Source of the DNA: Paraburkholderia sp. DHOC27 | GTDB taxonomy: Bacteria > Pseudomonadota > Gammaproteobacteria > Burkholderiales > Burkholderiaceae | Assembly: GCF_003429005.1 (NCBI RefSeq) | Contig: NZ_QVQV01000007.1 | Coordinates: 1-64,000, forward strand | Direction of reading: 5' to 3' | DNA length: 64,000 bases | In this document: in pieces, positions 17,789 through 26,006 of the stretch | How the letters are laid out: every line of letters begins with the position of its first letter | Numbering within the stretch: position 1 is the stretch's first letter | The notes under the pieces: generated by a model | What the model saw: the letters and a program-made list of their open reading frames with translations, nothing else | What the model was told of the DNA's origin: nothing | Database searches by the model: none | Program-made: the position numbers and the translations under genes

Positions 17789-18271
17789 TCAGTCACATTC
17801 GAGCCGTCCGAGCTGCCGGTACCATTCCGCGGTGTCCCAGTACGCGACGATGTCGTCAATCAGGCCGTCGCGGTTGACGTGAAACAGGAACAGGTGATCC
17901 AGGTCGTAGTGCTTGCCGCTGTTTTCGATCGTGCCGAATGCCTTTGCCTGCGTGCCGGAGATCACGACTTCGGCTGCCACATTGCCTGTATCGTCGTTTC
18001 CGAGCCAGTGCACCTGATTGGTCAGATCGGGGAACGCGTCGATCAGTGACGACCACCACGTCTTGCCGACCCCGCGCACCTTGCCGTCACCGCGCACCAC
18101 GCGCTGCTTGCGCATGACCTCGGCCGGCACGTAGCGAAAGCCCGCGTTGTCCGCACAGGCCTCGACCATCGCCTCGACGTCATGACGCCGGTACGCGTCG
18201 AAGAAATACTCCACCGCGCGAATCGAGCGTTGTCCGGTTGCACTCGCGCGATCTTGCGGGATGGCATCCAT
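17789..18271 (-). CDS. SnoaL-like (NTF2-fold) protein, second copy
   Basis: 160-residue cone-shaped NTF2-fold protein of the SnoaL/ketosteroid-isomerase superfamily. It shows the helix AVEYFFDAYRRHDVEAMVEACAD, a WWSSLIDAFPDL segment and a DHLFLFHVNRDGLI strand. Family members are isomerases, cyclases, dehydratases or lone binding proteins. It lies 42 bp upstream of the alpha subunit and 27 bp after a paralogous SnoaL gene, clearly in the operon. AAAGGAG precedes the ATG. A role in handling the oxygenated product is inferred only from context. Confidence 0.83.
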   Translation of the reverse strand: MDAIPQDRASATGQRSIRAVEYFFDAYRRHDVEAMVEACADNAGFRYVPAEVMRKQRVVRGDGKVRGVGKTWWSSLIDAFPDLTNQVHWLGNDDTGNVAAEVVISGTQAKAFGTIENSGKHYDLDHLFLFHVNRDGLIDDIVAYWDTAEWYRQLGRLECD

Positions 18272-18298
18272 CCTCGTCTCCTTTCCTGCGCGTGCCGC

Positions 18299-18733
18299 TC
18301 AGGTCGTGATCGTCACGCGGTCCAGACGGCGCACCGCAAGCCGCCGGTACAACTGGTTCTGGCACCAGCGTAACTTGACGTTTTCGATGTAATCCGCGTT
18401 GACGCGCAGCAGCCACGCTTCATCGAGATCGACGTGCTTTTCCTGGTTGATCGCGCCGAGAAATGCGTTGGCCTGGGTGCCGTCGAAACTCGTCTCCACC
18501 GCGACGACGTCATCGCGCGTGGCAAACATGCGCCGCGTGGTCAGACTCAGGTCAGGAAACGCATGGAACCAGTTTTCAAAAAACGCGCGGCCCTCGACGT
18601 GTATCGCGCCTTCGAGTGCGAGCGGCACGATCTGGATGCTGCAATGCGGCGCGCACATCGTCAGCGCACCGTTGACGTCATGCTGGGCGAGGCACGTCAT
18701 GAACGCACTACCCACCTCCAGAGCCGAACTCAT
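18299..18733 (-). CDS. SnoaL-like (NTF2-fold) protein, first copy
   Basis: 144-residue SnoaL-like protein, paralogous to the next gene (NWFHAFPDLSL here, SLIDAFPDLTN there; similar DEAWLLRVN / DHLFLFHVN strands). The start at 18733 has GGGGAG 6 bases upstream and overlaps the stop of the PfpI-like gene as ATGA, so translation is coupled. An in-frame start at 18784 would lie inside that gene and is rejected. The pairing of two divergent NTF2-fold proteins suggests a heteromer or two consecutive reactions (inference). Confidence 0.83.
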   Translation of the reverse strand: MSSALEVGSAFMTCLAQHDVNGALTMCAPHCSIQIVPLALEGAIHVEGRAFFENWFHAFPDLSLTTRRMFATRDDVVAVETSFDGTQANAFLGAINQEKHVDLDEAWLLRVNADYIENVKLRWCQNQLYRRLAVRRLDRVTITT

Positions 18734-19764
18734 GCCGCACTCCCCTGCAACACGCCGAGCTTGCGCAGCACCGCGCCCGCGCACGCTTCGTCGGACATCT
18801 GGTTCTGCGCGGTCAGCAAATGACGGTCGACCACCACATGCGAGACCCAGGCCGGCGCTTCGTCATACACCACGCCGCGATTTTTCAGCTCGCTTTCGAG
18901 GAACCACGCGGGTCGTTGCAGTCCGGCAATGGCCTGCTCTTCCTCCTCGTTGCTGAAGGCCGCGACGCGAAATCCGTCGAACAGCCAGCCGCCGTCCGGC
19001 CCATTGCCGACCGAAAGCAGCGCGGCCGGTCCATGACACAGCAGCGCGATCAAACGGCGACGCGCATGCGCGAGCCGCAGCACCCGTTCGATGTCGCGAT
19101 TGTCGGACAGATCGACCATCGTCCCGTGCCCGCCCGGGATGAACACCGCGTCGAACGACAGGATTTCTTCATCCGAAAGACTCGCCAGTTCGCCGGGCCG
19201 ATTCAGGGCACGGTCGTTGGCCAGCGAATGTCCGCAGGTTTGCGCCAGCACCTCGCTGTCGCGCCTGATTGCGTCGGCGAGTATCTGCGTGCGCGCAGGA
19301 GGCACGAGCGCGCTCACTTTCGGCCGCGCCGCGAGGGCTTCGAGAAAACCAATGTCGTGTTTCCAGCTTTCTTTCGCCGCCGCTTCCACATTGGCGCGCG
19401 CAAGTCCGTGCTCGACGTTCGCGAAGGTCAGCGCCTCATAGACCCGGCGCGCCGCGATCAGATCGAGTTCTGTGTAGTGATGCAGCGTGAAGCGAATGCC
19501 TTCGGGGTCGTCGGCGAAGGTTCTGACGATGCCGGCCAGAAAGTCGCGGTCGGTGTCGGGATAATGAAAGCGTGGCTCCAGACTGAAGGGGTCTGCTATG
19601 CCGGGCCAGCCGTCCACTGTATAAATGCGCACGTCAACGCCCGCGGCGCGAAATATCCGCAATGGCGTGTAGACCTCGTCGGCCCAGTAGCCGGTGGGGA
19701 GCGTGCCGCCACCTATCAGTGGAAGCTCCCGCGCGCTGGACACGATCATCAGGATGCGGCGCAT
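18730..19764 (-). CDS. Large DJ-1/PfpI-superfamily protein
   Basis: 344-residue member of the DJ-1/PfpI (class I glutamine amidotransferase-like) superfamily. It has the nucleophile elbow LLCHGPAAL with Cys243 and His244, the acidic partner Glu30 in GYWADEVYTP, and FIPGGHGTM at 208-215. This resembles Hsp31/glyoxalase III-type enzymes, which detoxify reactive carbonyls. About 130 residues (roughly 66-200), mostly helical, separate the first strands from the nucleophile half and make it longer than usual. GAGGAGG lies upstream of the ATG. It is the first gene of the monooxygenase operon; a reactive aldehyde or epoxide-derived product could be its target (inference). Confidence 0.85.
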   Translation of the reverse strand: MRRILMIVSSARELPLIGGGTLPTGYWADEVYTPLRIFRAAGVDVRIYTVDGWPGIADPFSLEPRFHYPDTDRDFLAGIVRTFADDPEGIRFTLHHYTELDLIAARRVYEALTFANVEHGLARANVEAAAKESWKHDIGFLEALAARPKVSALVPPARTQILADAIRRDSEVLAQTCGHSLANDRALNRPGELASLSDEEILSFDAVFIPGGHGTMVDLSDNRDIERVLRLAHARRRLIALLCHGPAALLSVGNGPDGGWLFDGFRVAAFSNEEEEQAIAGLQRPAWFLESELKNRGVVYDEAPAWVSHVVVDRHLLTAQNQMSDEACAGAVLRKLGVLQGSAA

Positions 19765-19803
19765 GTTTGGCCTCCTCTTCGACCATTTATAGTCGTCGCG
19801 CAA

Positions 19804-19844
19804 CGAACCTGCAATGCGTCGTGCAGAAATGCCCGTTCCTGCAA
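19804..19844 (-). promoter_or_regulatory. Direct repeats upstream of the monooxygenase operon
   Basis: On the coding strand TTGCAGGAACG (19834-19844) and TTGCAGGTTCG (19804-19814) are direct repeats exactly 30 bp apart, 40-80 bp before the first start codon. AraC-family proteins commonly bind direct repeats. An imperfect inverted repeat CGAGGC/GCCTCG (19845-19862) adjoins. Proposed as the operator for the AraC domain of the fusion protein. Confidence 0.45.
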
Positions 19845-20034
19845 CGAGGCAAACTCGCCTCGTCTGAAACGGCGCGAAAACACCGCAGCACGCGCCCTGC
19901 TCACTCCGTAAAACGCGAAGCAAAAACGCGCCGGCGCGCGTCGCCACGCTGCATTACATAACGAAAGACGGCGCTCCTATTCTGGACGTTTCAGGGCCGT
20001 TCATTACGCGCCGTAGCCGCCGTCCCTCTCGCGC

Positions 20035-21732
20035 TTATCCCTCCTTCACATAGCGCCGATAACGCGGCGTCCACATATATTCCGCAATGCGCGCGTCGAC
20101 GGCCGACTCGTCCGTGATGCTGGCCACGCCATCCGCCAGCGCCTGCCGCGCGACCGCTTTCGCCACGGCGAGGGCCACTTCGCGCAGCTGGCTCACGCGC
20201 GGCAAGAGCCGGCCGTGTGGATCGCTCAACGCTGGCGACATGGCCGCCACCGCCTTGCCCGCCACCATGAACATGGCATCCGTCACCCGCTTCGCGCCCA
20301 CCGCCAGAATGCCGAGCCCCATGCCGGGGAAGATGTACGAGTTATTGGTCTGATTGTTCAGGATCTCCGTGCCCTGCCAGTTGACGGATTTGAACGGGCT
20401 GCCCGTGCCCACCAGCGCGCGGCCCTCTGTCCACGTGACGATCTGTTCCAGCGTAGCTTCGCTGCGTGAAGTCGGATTCGACAGCGGGAAGATGATGGGC
20501 TGCTTCACGTGCTGCGCCATCAAACGGATCGCTTCTTCTGTGAAAGCGCCGGATTGCCCCGACACGCCGATCAACACCGTGGGATGCGCGTTCGCCACCA
20601 CGTCGTAGAGTCCAATCTTGCCCGGCGATTGCGTCTGCCAGTTGGCGACGGCGGCCTGGCTCTGCACGAAAGGCTGTTGCCAGGCCGTGATGTCCGGCAT
20701 GCCTTCGACCAGCAAGCCGTTGCGATCGACTGCGTAGAAATGCGTGCGCGCCTCCGCTTCGCTCGCGCCCGCCTCGATCATGGCCTGCAGCACGAGCGAG
20801 ACGATCCCGCAGCCCGCCGAGCCCGCACCGAGCAAGGCCACCCGTTGCTCGGTGATCGGCACGCCGGTCACGTCGATGGCAGCGAGCAGCGTGGCCAGTG
20901 CCACCGAAGCCGTGCTCTGGATATCGTCGTTGAAGGTGCAGAGCCGGTCGCGATAGCGTGCGAGCAACTGTCCCGCATGCGCACCGGCGAAATCTTCCCA
21001 TTGCAGCAACACGTTCGGCCAGCGCTCGATGACAGCCGCAACGAACGCCTCGACGAATTCGTCGTACTCGGCGCCGGTGATGCGCTCATGCCGCCAGCCC
21101 ACATACAGCGGATCGTTCAAACGCTCCTGATTGTTGGTGCCGACATCGAGCATGATGGGCAGCGTCTCTTCCGGATGAATGCCCGCGCAGCCCACATAAA
21201 GCGCGAGCTTGCCGATGGAAATACCCATGCCGCCCGCGCCCTGGTCGCCGAGCCCCAGGATGCGTTCACCGTCCGTCACGACGATAGCGCGCACCTGATC
21301 GAAGCGCTTGTCCGCGAAAATCTCGCGAAGCCGGTGTTTGTTGGCATAACTGAGGAACAGGCCACGCGGCTTGCGCCAGATTTCACTGAAGCGCTGGCAT
21401 CCTTCACCGACAGTCGGCGTATAGACAATGGGCAACAACTCCTCGAGGTTGTTGACCAGCACAGAGTAGAACAAGGTCTCGTTGGTGTCCTGCATGTCGC
21501 GCAGAAAGGCATAGCGTTCGAAGTCGGTTTCGAAGCCGCGCAGCACCTTGATGCGGCGCGCGGCCTGGTCTTCGAGCGTGCCGACATGCGGCGGCAGCAG
21601 GCCATGCAGATGAAACAGGTCACGCTCTTCCTCGGAGAACGCGGTGCCCTTGTTGAGCCCCGGTTGATTGATAAGGTCATAGCCCATCAGATCCGTTGCA
21701 AGTGGCTTCGCTGCATCAGAGGTATCTTCCAT
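20035..21732 (-). CDS. maeA: NAD-dependent malic enzyme (MaeA/SfcA type)
   Basis: 565-residue malic enzyme that converts malate to pyruvate and CO2 with reduction of NAD(P). Visible are YTPTVGEGCQ, LGDQGAGGMGI, the metal-binding FNDDIQ motif (followed by STAS rather than the usual GTA) and the nucleotide loop GAGSAGCGI. The length equals E. coli SfcA. ATG 21732 has AGGAG upstream; an ATG 15 bases earlier has a poorer site. It sits 42 bp after an AEC-family transporter on the same strand, so uptake of malate or a related acid and its decarboxylation are probably co-expressed. Confidence 0.92.
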   Translation of the reverse strand: MEDTSDAAKPLATDLMGYDLINQPGLNKGTAFSEEERDLFHLHGLLPPHVGTLEDQAARRIKVLRGFETDFERYAFLRDMQDTNETLFYSVLVNNLEELLPIVYTPTVGEGCQRFSEIWRKPRGLFLSYANKHRLREIFADKRFDQVRAIVVTDGERILGLGDQGAGGMGISIGKLALYVGCAGIHPEETLPIMLDVGTNNQERLNDPLYVGWRHERITGAEYDEFVEAFVAAVIERWPNVLLQWEDFAGAHAGQLLARYRDRLCTFNDDIQSTASVALATLLAAIDVTGVPITEQRVALLGAGSAGCGIVSLVLQAMIEAGASEAEARTHFYAVDRNGLLVEGMPDITAWQQPFVQSQAAVANWQTQSPGKIGLYDVVANAHPTVLIGVSGQSGAFTEEAIRLMAQHVKQPIIFPLSNPTSRSEATLEQIVTWTEGRALVGTGSPFKSVNWQGTEILNNQTNNSYIFPGMGLGILAVGAKRVTDAMFMVAGKAVAAMSPALSDPHGRLLPRVSQLREVALAVAKAVARQALADGVASITDESAVDARIAEYMWTPRYRRYVKEG

Positions 21733-21774
21733 GACGAACTCCTGCATGAGGTTAGGACAGGTTGAGTGCGCGAG

Positions 21775-22722
21775 CTACACCGCGAACATGCCGATGAGCA
21801 GGGCTTCCGTGCCGATTCCCAGCACCGTGCTCAACAGGATGGTCGAGGTCGCGTCTGCGGTGTACGTGTTGTTCTTCAAGGCGAACATGGCGGCGGCCGT
21901 GGCGGTAGGCACGGCGCCCGTGATGATGGCCTGATGGGCGGGTGCGCCCGTCAGCCTGAACAGGATCACGCCCAGCAGCATCATGGCCGGCATGATGAAA
22001 TTCTTGATGCCGATGTTGGTCAGCACGTTGAGGTTGATCTGCAATTTCTCGCCATACAGCATCAGGCCCAGCGCGAACAGCGACGTGCCGCCCGCCGCTT
22101 TCGCCATCAGATCGACGGCGGTCAAGACCGGCACGGGCAGCTTGACCTGGTAGAAACTCAGGATCACCCCGAACACCGGCAGAAACACGATGGGATTGAT
22201 GGCCGCCCCGCCCAGGCTGCGGCCGATCACCCGCATCACACTCGCACCGCTATGGCCGGCCTCCTGCTGGTCCATCACGTGCGTCAACGCAATGGTCACG
22301 GGCAGCATGATGATGCTGGTGACGAGGTTGCCGACCAGCACGACCAGATAGCCAGGCGGCCCGTACATGGCAACGAGAATCGGCGCGCCGAAATAAGCCA
22401 TGTCGGGGAACCCGCAGACCAGCGCCTGCATGGTGGCCGTGCGCAGGTCGTGCTTGAACACATAGAAGCCCAGCGCAAGCGCAAGCAGATAGCTGCCCAT
22501 CAGGCCGAAGGTCAGACAGGCCGCGAGCCCCGGATCGATGATCTTGTTGGCCGGCGTGGTGGCGGCCGCGAGGAACAGCGCGAAGGGCAACGCGAAACGG
22601 ATGACCAGCGTGGCGAGCACGTCGGCGTCCGCATGTTTCAGCAGCCCGATTCGCCCGGCGAACCAGCCGAGCAGGATGACGAACGCGACCGGCAGAAGTC
22701 CATTGAGGATCGTTTCAATCAC
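21775..22722 (-). CDS. AEC family transporter (malonate/malate carrier-like)
   Basis: 315-residue inner-membrane carrier of the auxin efflux carrier family, with about ten hydrophobic segments spread over the whole length and the characteristic central loop around residues 140-170. Family members such as MdcF and MleP move dicarboxylates. The start is GTG, with AAAGGT 8 bases upstream. It is followed by the malic enzyme gene, which points to malate or a related C3/C4 acid as substrate (inference). Tandem 12-bp repeats lie 40-90 bp upstream of the start. Confidence 0.85.
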   Translation of the reverse strand: MIETILNGLLPVAFVILLGWFAGRIGLLKHADADVLATLVIRFALPFALFLAAATTPANKIIDPGLAACLTFGLMGSYLLALALGFYVFKHDLRTATMQALVCGFPDMAYFGAPILVAMYGPPGYLVVLVGNLVTSIIMLPVTIALTHVMDQQEAGHSGASVMRVIGRSLGGAAINPIVFLPVFGVILSFYQVKLPVPVLTAVDLMAKAAGGTSLFALGLMLYGEKLQINLNVLTNIGIKNFIMPAMMLLGVILFRLTGAPAHQAIITGAVPTATAAAMFALKNNTYTADATSTILLSTVLGIGTEALLIGMFAV

Positions 22723-23057
22723 GGCGTTGACCTTTCAGGTTCGCTCGAAGACGGATGATGGATGACAAATAGAATGACGAACAGGATGACGAACAGGATG
22801 ACAACCGGACCTTGCGAGTCGGGTTCGGCGCAACGCTTCTTGAGAGTAGTGCCCACGCAACTGAAAATCCATCCATTTCCGCGCAGAATGCGCTGAACCC
22901 GCTGGATGGGGCTGGCCGTTGCCGGCTGCCGCGGGCTGCAACTAAACGCAGCTCGATGCTCCCGGCTCCTGCTGCGTTGTCTGTAACGCACGCTGCCCGT
23001 CTGCGCTGCGTGCGTATCGACAAGGCGACGTCCGGCGCCGCACACTGCGATGCACCG
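22723..23057. other. Intergenic region upstream of the AEC transporter
   Basis: 335 bp between the barrel-like protein stop (23058) and the AEC start. The only structure noticed is the 12-bp repeat array at 22761-22808. The transporter promoter must lie here; no clear -35/-10 pair could be fixed. Confidence 0.5.
22761..22808. repeat. 12-bp tandem repeat, four units
   Basis: Units GATGACAAATAG, AATGACGAACAG, GATGACGAACAG and GATGACAACCGG run head to tail without gaps. They lie upstream of the AEC transporter start, possibly within its leader. Variable-number change by slippage could alter expression. Confidence 0.8.
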
Positions 23058-24062
23058 CTAGAAGCGATAGCCGATGCCGCCCATGATCACATCCGTATCG
23101 CGGCTATAGCGTGTCATGACGCGGTTCCACGTGACCCGCGCCGACCAGTGCTGCGTGACGCGATACGCGGCGGACACCGACAGCAGTCCCGAGAGGATGC
23201 CATCGCCGGTATCGCGCTCGTCGTCGGAATCGCCATGATGGATGGCGGCATATAGACCCGCACCGACGCCGAGTGACAGATGTTCGTCGAAGAAGGCGCG
23301 CGTGAACCACAACTGCGCGGTCGCGCCATCGCGCCGCGCGGTGATGCCGCTGCCTTCGTGCAGATAGCCGATGGTCGCATCCACATACCGGGTCAGGCCG
23401 CGCCGGTATTCGATTTGTTCGGCCGCGGAGGTTTGCGATTCGAGGCTGTTCAGAATGGTCGCGCCGGCCATCACCGTGACTTCGTTGTTCGTCACTTTTT
23501 GCGTACGCGGCAACGCGAAGTCACGCGGCCCTGGCGTGTCGGGTCCGTCCAGTTGATAGCCGATGCCGAGCAGGATCGCGGTGGTGGACGGCCCGTTGGA
23601 AACCTGGACGTGATTGACCTGGAGATTGGCGGTCCAGCGATGCGCGCTATACCAGGTGGCGCGCGCACTGTAGACCACGCCCCAGCCGTGCGTATTCGAA
23701 TAGCCCTGGTCCTGCTCGGCGGCCTCGGTATCGAAGTAACGGTAGGGACCTACGCCAACTGCGAACACCACGCGCCGCTGCAGGAGCGGATAGCGCGCCC
23801 ACAACTGGACGAGCGGCCCGTCGCGATGATGATCGGGAACATGTCCTTCGTTCAGCCAGGTGAAAGTGCCGGCGAAGTATTCACCGAGGCCCTCGGTATA
23901 GTCCATCGCCCAGGAATACGAATGGCTGTGCTCGCCGGTTAGCGGACCGGTATAGAGCGAGAATTCCTGTGCCGCGGCGCGCTCCGCGCCTGCGGAGAAA
24001 ACTGCCAACGCAGCAACGAGGCGTACGACTAGCGGAACCGCAAGACTCCGGTTTGCCTTCAT
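23058..24062 (-). CDS. Exported outer-membrane-barrel-like protein with internal duplication
   Basis: 334-residue protein with a signal peptide (cleavage expected after AERAAAQ, about residue 32) and an outer-membrane C-terminus ending in aromatic GIGYRF. The mature part consists of two similar halves. Each starts with a GL-x2-Y strand, continues with yLhEG or wLnEG, a DG-x2-(v/a)QLW strand, a GvGxGxY or GvGPYxY turn, an HW or HRW strand and an i-x-GIGY end. I do not recognise the family beyond a PagL/acyloxyacyl-like barrel flavour. The start at 24062 is fixed by the signal peptide, though no good ribosome-binding site is seen. Confidence 0.68.
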   Translation of the reverse strand: MKANRSLAVPLVVRLVAALAVFSAGAERAAAQEFSLYTGPLTGEHSHSYSWAMDYTEGLGEYFAGTFTWLNEGHVPDHHRDGPLVQLWARYPLLQRRVVFAVGVGPYRYFDTEAAEQDQGYSNTHGWGVVYSARATWYSAHRWTANLQVNHVQVSNGPSTTAILLGIGYQLDGPDTPGPRDFALPRTQKVTNNEVTVMAGATILNSLESQTSAAEQIEYRRGLTRYVDATIGYLHEGSGITARRDGATAQLWFTRAFFDEHLSLGVGAGLYAAIHHGDSDDERDTGDGILSGLLSVSAAYRVTQHWSARVTWNRVMTRYSRDTDVIMGGIGYRF

Positions 24063-24585
24063 CGTCGTAACGGAGGTCGGGTCGTGATGGAGGTTCGCCA
24101 GCCCGGCGGCCGACGATAGCGCTTGCTGCTCGCAGCCATTCTGACAGGGTCCGCGCGTTTCGTGTTTCACGCCAACCGTGGCGTTTATTTCAGCGAATTT
24201 CGTGGCGGCCGTCGTGGTCCTTTTGGTAGCCCGCGCGGCAACGTCGCCTGATATCTCGCGAGCATGACACGCCATTTACGCGTCAGCGATCTGCCATTGG
24301 GCTGCCATCAAGTGACACTCGTAGCGACGCTCGAGGCGAGACTCGAAGCGAGACTCGAGCCACCATCAAGATGCCATGCGCGCGTCATGCCTCACCGAGG
24401 CTATCCGCGTGGAGCGATTCATGTACGGCAAGTGCGACGTCAGTTCGCGACTAGTGTTACTGTGCGCTTGAGCCTATCCTTATCAAACCCCTGAACTGGT
24501 GGCGGCGTCCCCATCGCAGGCATGACACTCATCGCAAGTGTCCTGCTGGCCACCGGTAAAGGACCACCCCAAAGGAGCAAATCAC
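24063..24585. other. Divergent intergenic region
   Basis: 523 bp between the barrel-like gene (leftward) and the CHRD gene (rightward). It holds 12-bp imperfect repeats at 24330-24353 and presumably both promoters. No supported small gene was found; short frames on the plus strand lack a plausible start site. Confidence 0.5.
24330..24353. repeat. 12-bp tandem repeat, two full units
   Basis: CTCGAGGCGAGA and CTCGAAGCGAGA are adjacent, and a third partial CTCGAG follows. The units are rich in CTCGA and may form small hairpins. Confidence 0.6.
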
Positions 24586-25044
24586 ATGACAGTATCCCTC
24601 TCGCGACGCGCGCTCATGCTATGCGCCGGCCTGGCACTGGCAGGTTCCATGACACTGGCTCAAGCGGCGCCGGTCGCATTTACCGTCCCGTTGACGGGCG
24701 ATCAGCAAGTTCCACCGGTGCAGACGCCCGGCAGCGGCACGGCCAATCTCACCTACGACGCCAGCACCCACGTCGTCACCTGGAACATTACCTTCAGCGG
24801 ACTGTCGAGTCAGGCGACGATGGCGCACTTCCACGGGCCGGCGGCAGCGGGCAAGAACGCGGGTGTGAAGGTGTGGATTTCGCAGAAGGGCAATATGGAC
24901 GTGACGAGCCCGATCAGCGGACAGGCCACGTTGTCAGCGGACGACGCCAAGATGTTCGAAGCCGGCGAGATGTACATCAACGTGCACACCAAGACCAACC
25001 CGAATGGCGAGATTCGCGGTCAGGTCACACCGCCGAAAAACTAA
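24586..25044 (+). CDS. Exported CHRD-domain protein
   Basis: 152-residue secreted protein. A signal peptide (MTVSLSRRALMLCAGL..., cleavage expected after AQA near residue 25) precedes a CHRD domain: VPLTGDQQVPPV at the start, ATMAHFHGPA in the middle and a MYINVHTKTNPNGEIRGQV end that is diagnostic of the family. CHRD domains form an immunoglobulin-like fold of unclear role. AAAGGAG lies before ATG 24586. It is followed by an intrinsic terminator at 25055-25074, so it is monocistronic. Confidence 0.88.
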   Translation: MTVSLSRRALMLCAGLALAGSMTLAQAAPVAFTVPLTGDQQVPPVQTPGSGTANLTYDASTHVVTWNITFSGLSSQATMAHFHGPAAAGKNAGVKVWISQKGNMDVTSPISGQATLSADDAKMFEAGEMYINVHTKTNPNGEIRGQVTPPKN

Positions 25045-25054
25045 CGGGCTTGCG

Positions 25055-25074
25055 CGCGCTTCAAGCGCGTTTTT
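25055..25074 (+). terminator. Intrinsic terminator after the CHRD gene
   Basis: CGCGC stem with TTCAA loop and GCGCG, followed directly by five T residues, 11 bases after the stop codon. Confidence 0.75.
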
Positions 25075-25124
25075 ACCGCATGTTGTTCGCGGCTTTCTTC
25101 TGGCCGGCTCCGCCGCTGCACGAA

Positions 25125-25160
25125 ATGCAGCACCTCATGCAGCACCACATGCAGCACCAC
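25125..25160. repeat. 12-bp tandem repeat, three units
   Basis: ATGCAGCACCTC, ATGCAGCACCAC and ATGCAGCACCAC, with a single mismatch in three units, between the convergent CHRD and cytochrome b561 genes. Confidence 0.8.
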
Positions 25161-25165
25161 ACGCA

Positions 25166-25867
25166 CTACATGTACGCGGCGAGCAGCATCACGACGGCCA
25201 CCCCTGCGCCTAGCGGCAACAACGCCAGCCATGCTGGCGTTTGCCGCGGCGGGGCAATACTGGACGGCAGGCGCTTGTAGCCGGTCAGCATCGGGCGCAG
25301 CAAGTTGTGACGCTTGACGAGTGCGTAGAGCAGGATCACCACCACATGCAGCGTGACCGCTGCGACCAGCGCATCCCACGCGAGCCCATGCAGCGACGAG
25401 ATGACATTGGCGAGCCAGGCCGGCACGCTGTCGCTCAACGGCCCCTGGTCGGCGATGTCGTTGTTGACATAGAGACCGCTCAGCGTTTCGAGCAGCAACA
25501 GCGCGAGCAGCAGTAATACCATCCAGCCGCCGGCCGCGTTGTGCCCGACCTGCACATCGGCTTCGCGACGAAACAGATGCCGCAGATGCCGCCACGCCGC
25601 AATGGGCGATGCCACGAAATGGCGGAAGCGCGCAGTGTCACTGCCCAACGCGCCCCATAGCAACCGAAAGATGACGAGCGCAAGCAGCGCCTCGCCTGCT
25701 CGCACGTGCCAGTCCATCCAGTTGAGCTTCAAGGTCACGTAGGCGCTCACCACCAGCACGACCATCAGCCAGTGAAAGAGCCGCACCGGCAAGTCCCACA
25801 CGAGCACGGGCCGTGTGGATGACGGATCGCGCGGCGACGGTGGCGCGCCGGATTCATGCGGGTTCAT
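25166..25867 (-). CDS. Cytochrome b561-family membrane protein
   Basis: 233-residue di-haem b-type cytochrome of the b561/NiFe-hydrogenase cytochrome-b group. Hydrophobic helices contain the expected histidines, in VRLFHWLMVV, DWHVRAGE, and in a late LHGLAWDALVAAVTLHVV helix pair. It likely shuttles electrons between quinol and a periplasmic partner. An extra C-terminal hydrophobic helix follows. AAAAGGAGG precedes the ATG. No partner cytochrome gene is adjacent, so the electron acceptor is unknown. Confidence 0.85.
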   Translation of the reverse strand: MNPHESGAPPSPRDPSSTRPVLVWDLPVRLFHWLMVVLVVSAYVTLKLNWMDWHVRAGEALLALVIFRLLWGALGSDTARFRHFVASPIAAWRHLRHLFRREADVQVGHNAAGGWMVLLLLALLLLETLSGLYVNNDIADQGPLSDSVPAWLANVISSLHGLAWDALVAAVTLHVVVILLYALVKRHNLLRPMLTGYKRLPSSIAPPRQTPAWLALLPLGAGVAVVMLLAAYM

Positions 25868-26006
25868 GCGTCGCGCCTCCTTTTAACGGTCTGGCTTCGT
25901 TGCCCGCGTTTCGTTGCTCAATTTCGGGCCGCCCGCTGTTTGCCGGCTGGCCCTTGCGGGTCTGTCCGTGAATCGACCATGAAGCGAGCAGCCAGTGTGA
26001 CAGCCT

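Noticed and set aside
19765..19947. Longer start for the DJ-1/PfpI-like gene
   Set aside because: GAGGAGG lies directly before ATG 19764 and the family begins MRRILMIVSS. The upstream frame overlaps the promoter repeats.
19765..20034. Sigma-54 promoter for the monooxygenase operon
   Set aside because: I looked for GG-N10-GC upstream of the first start because related catabolic operons use it. No position matched both elements.
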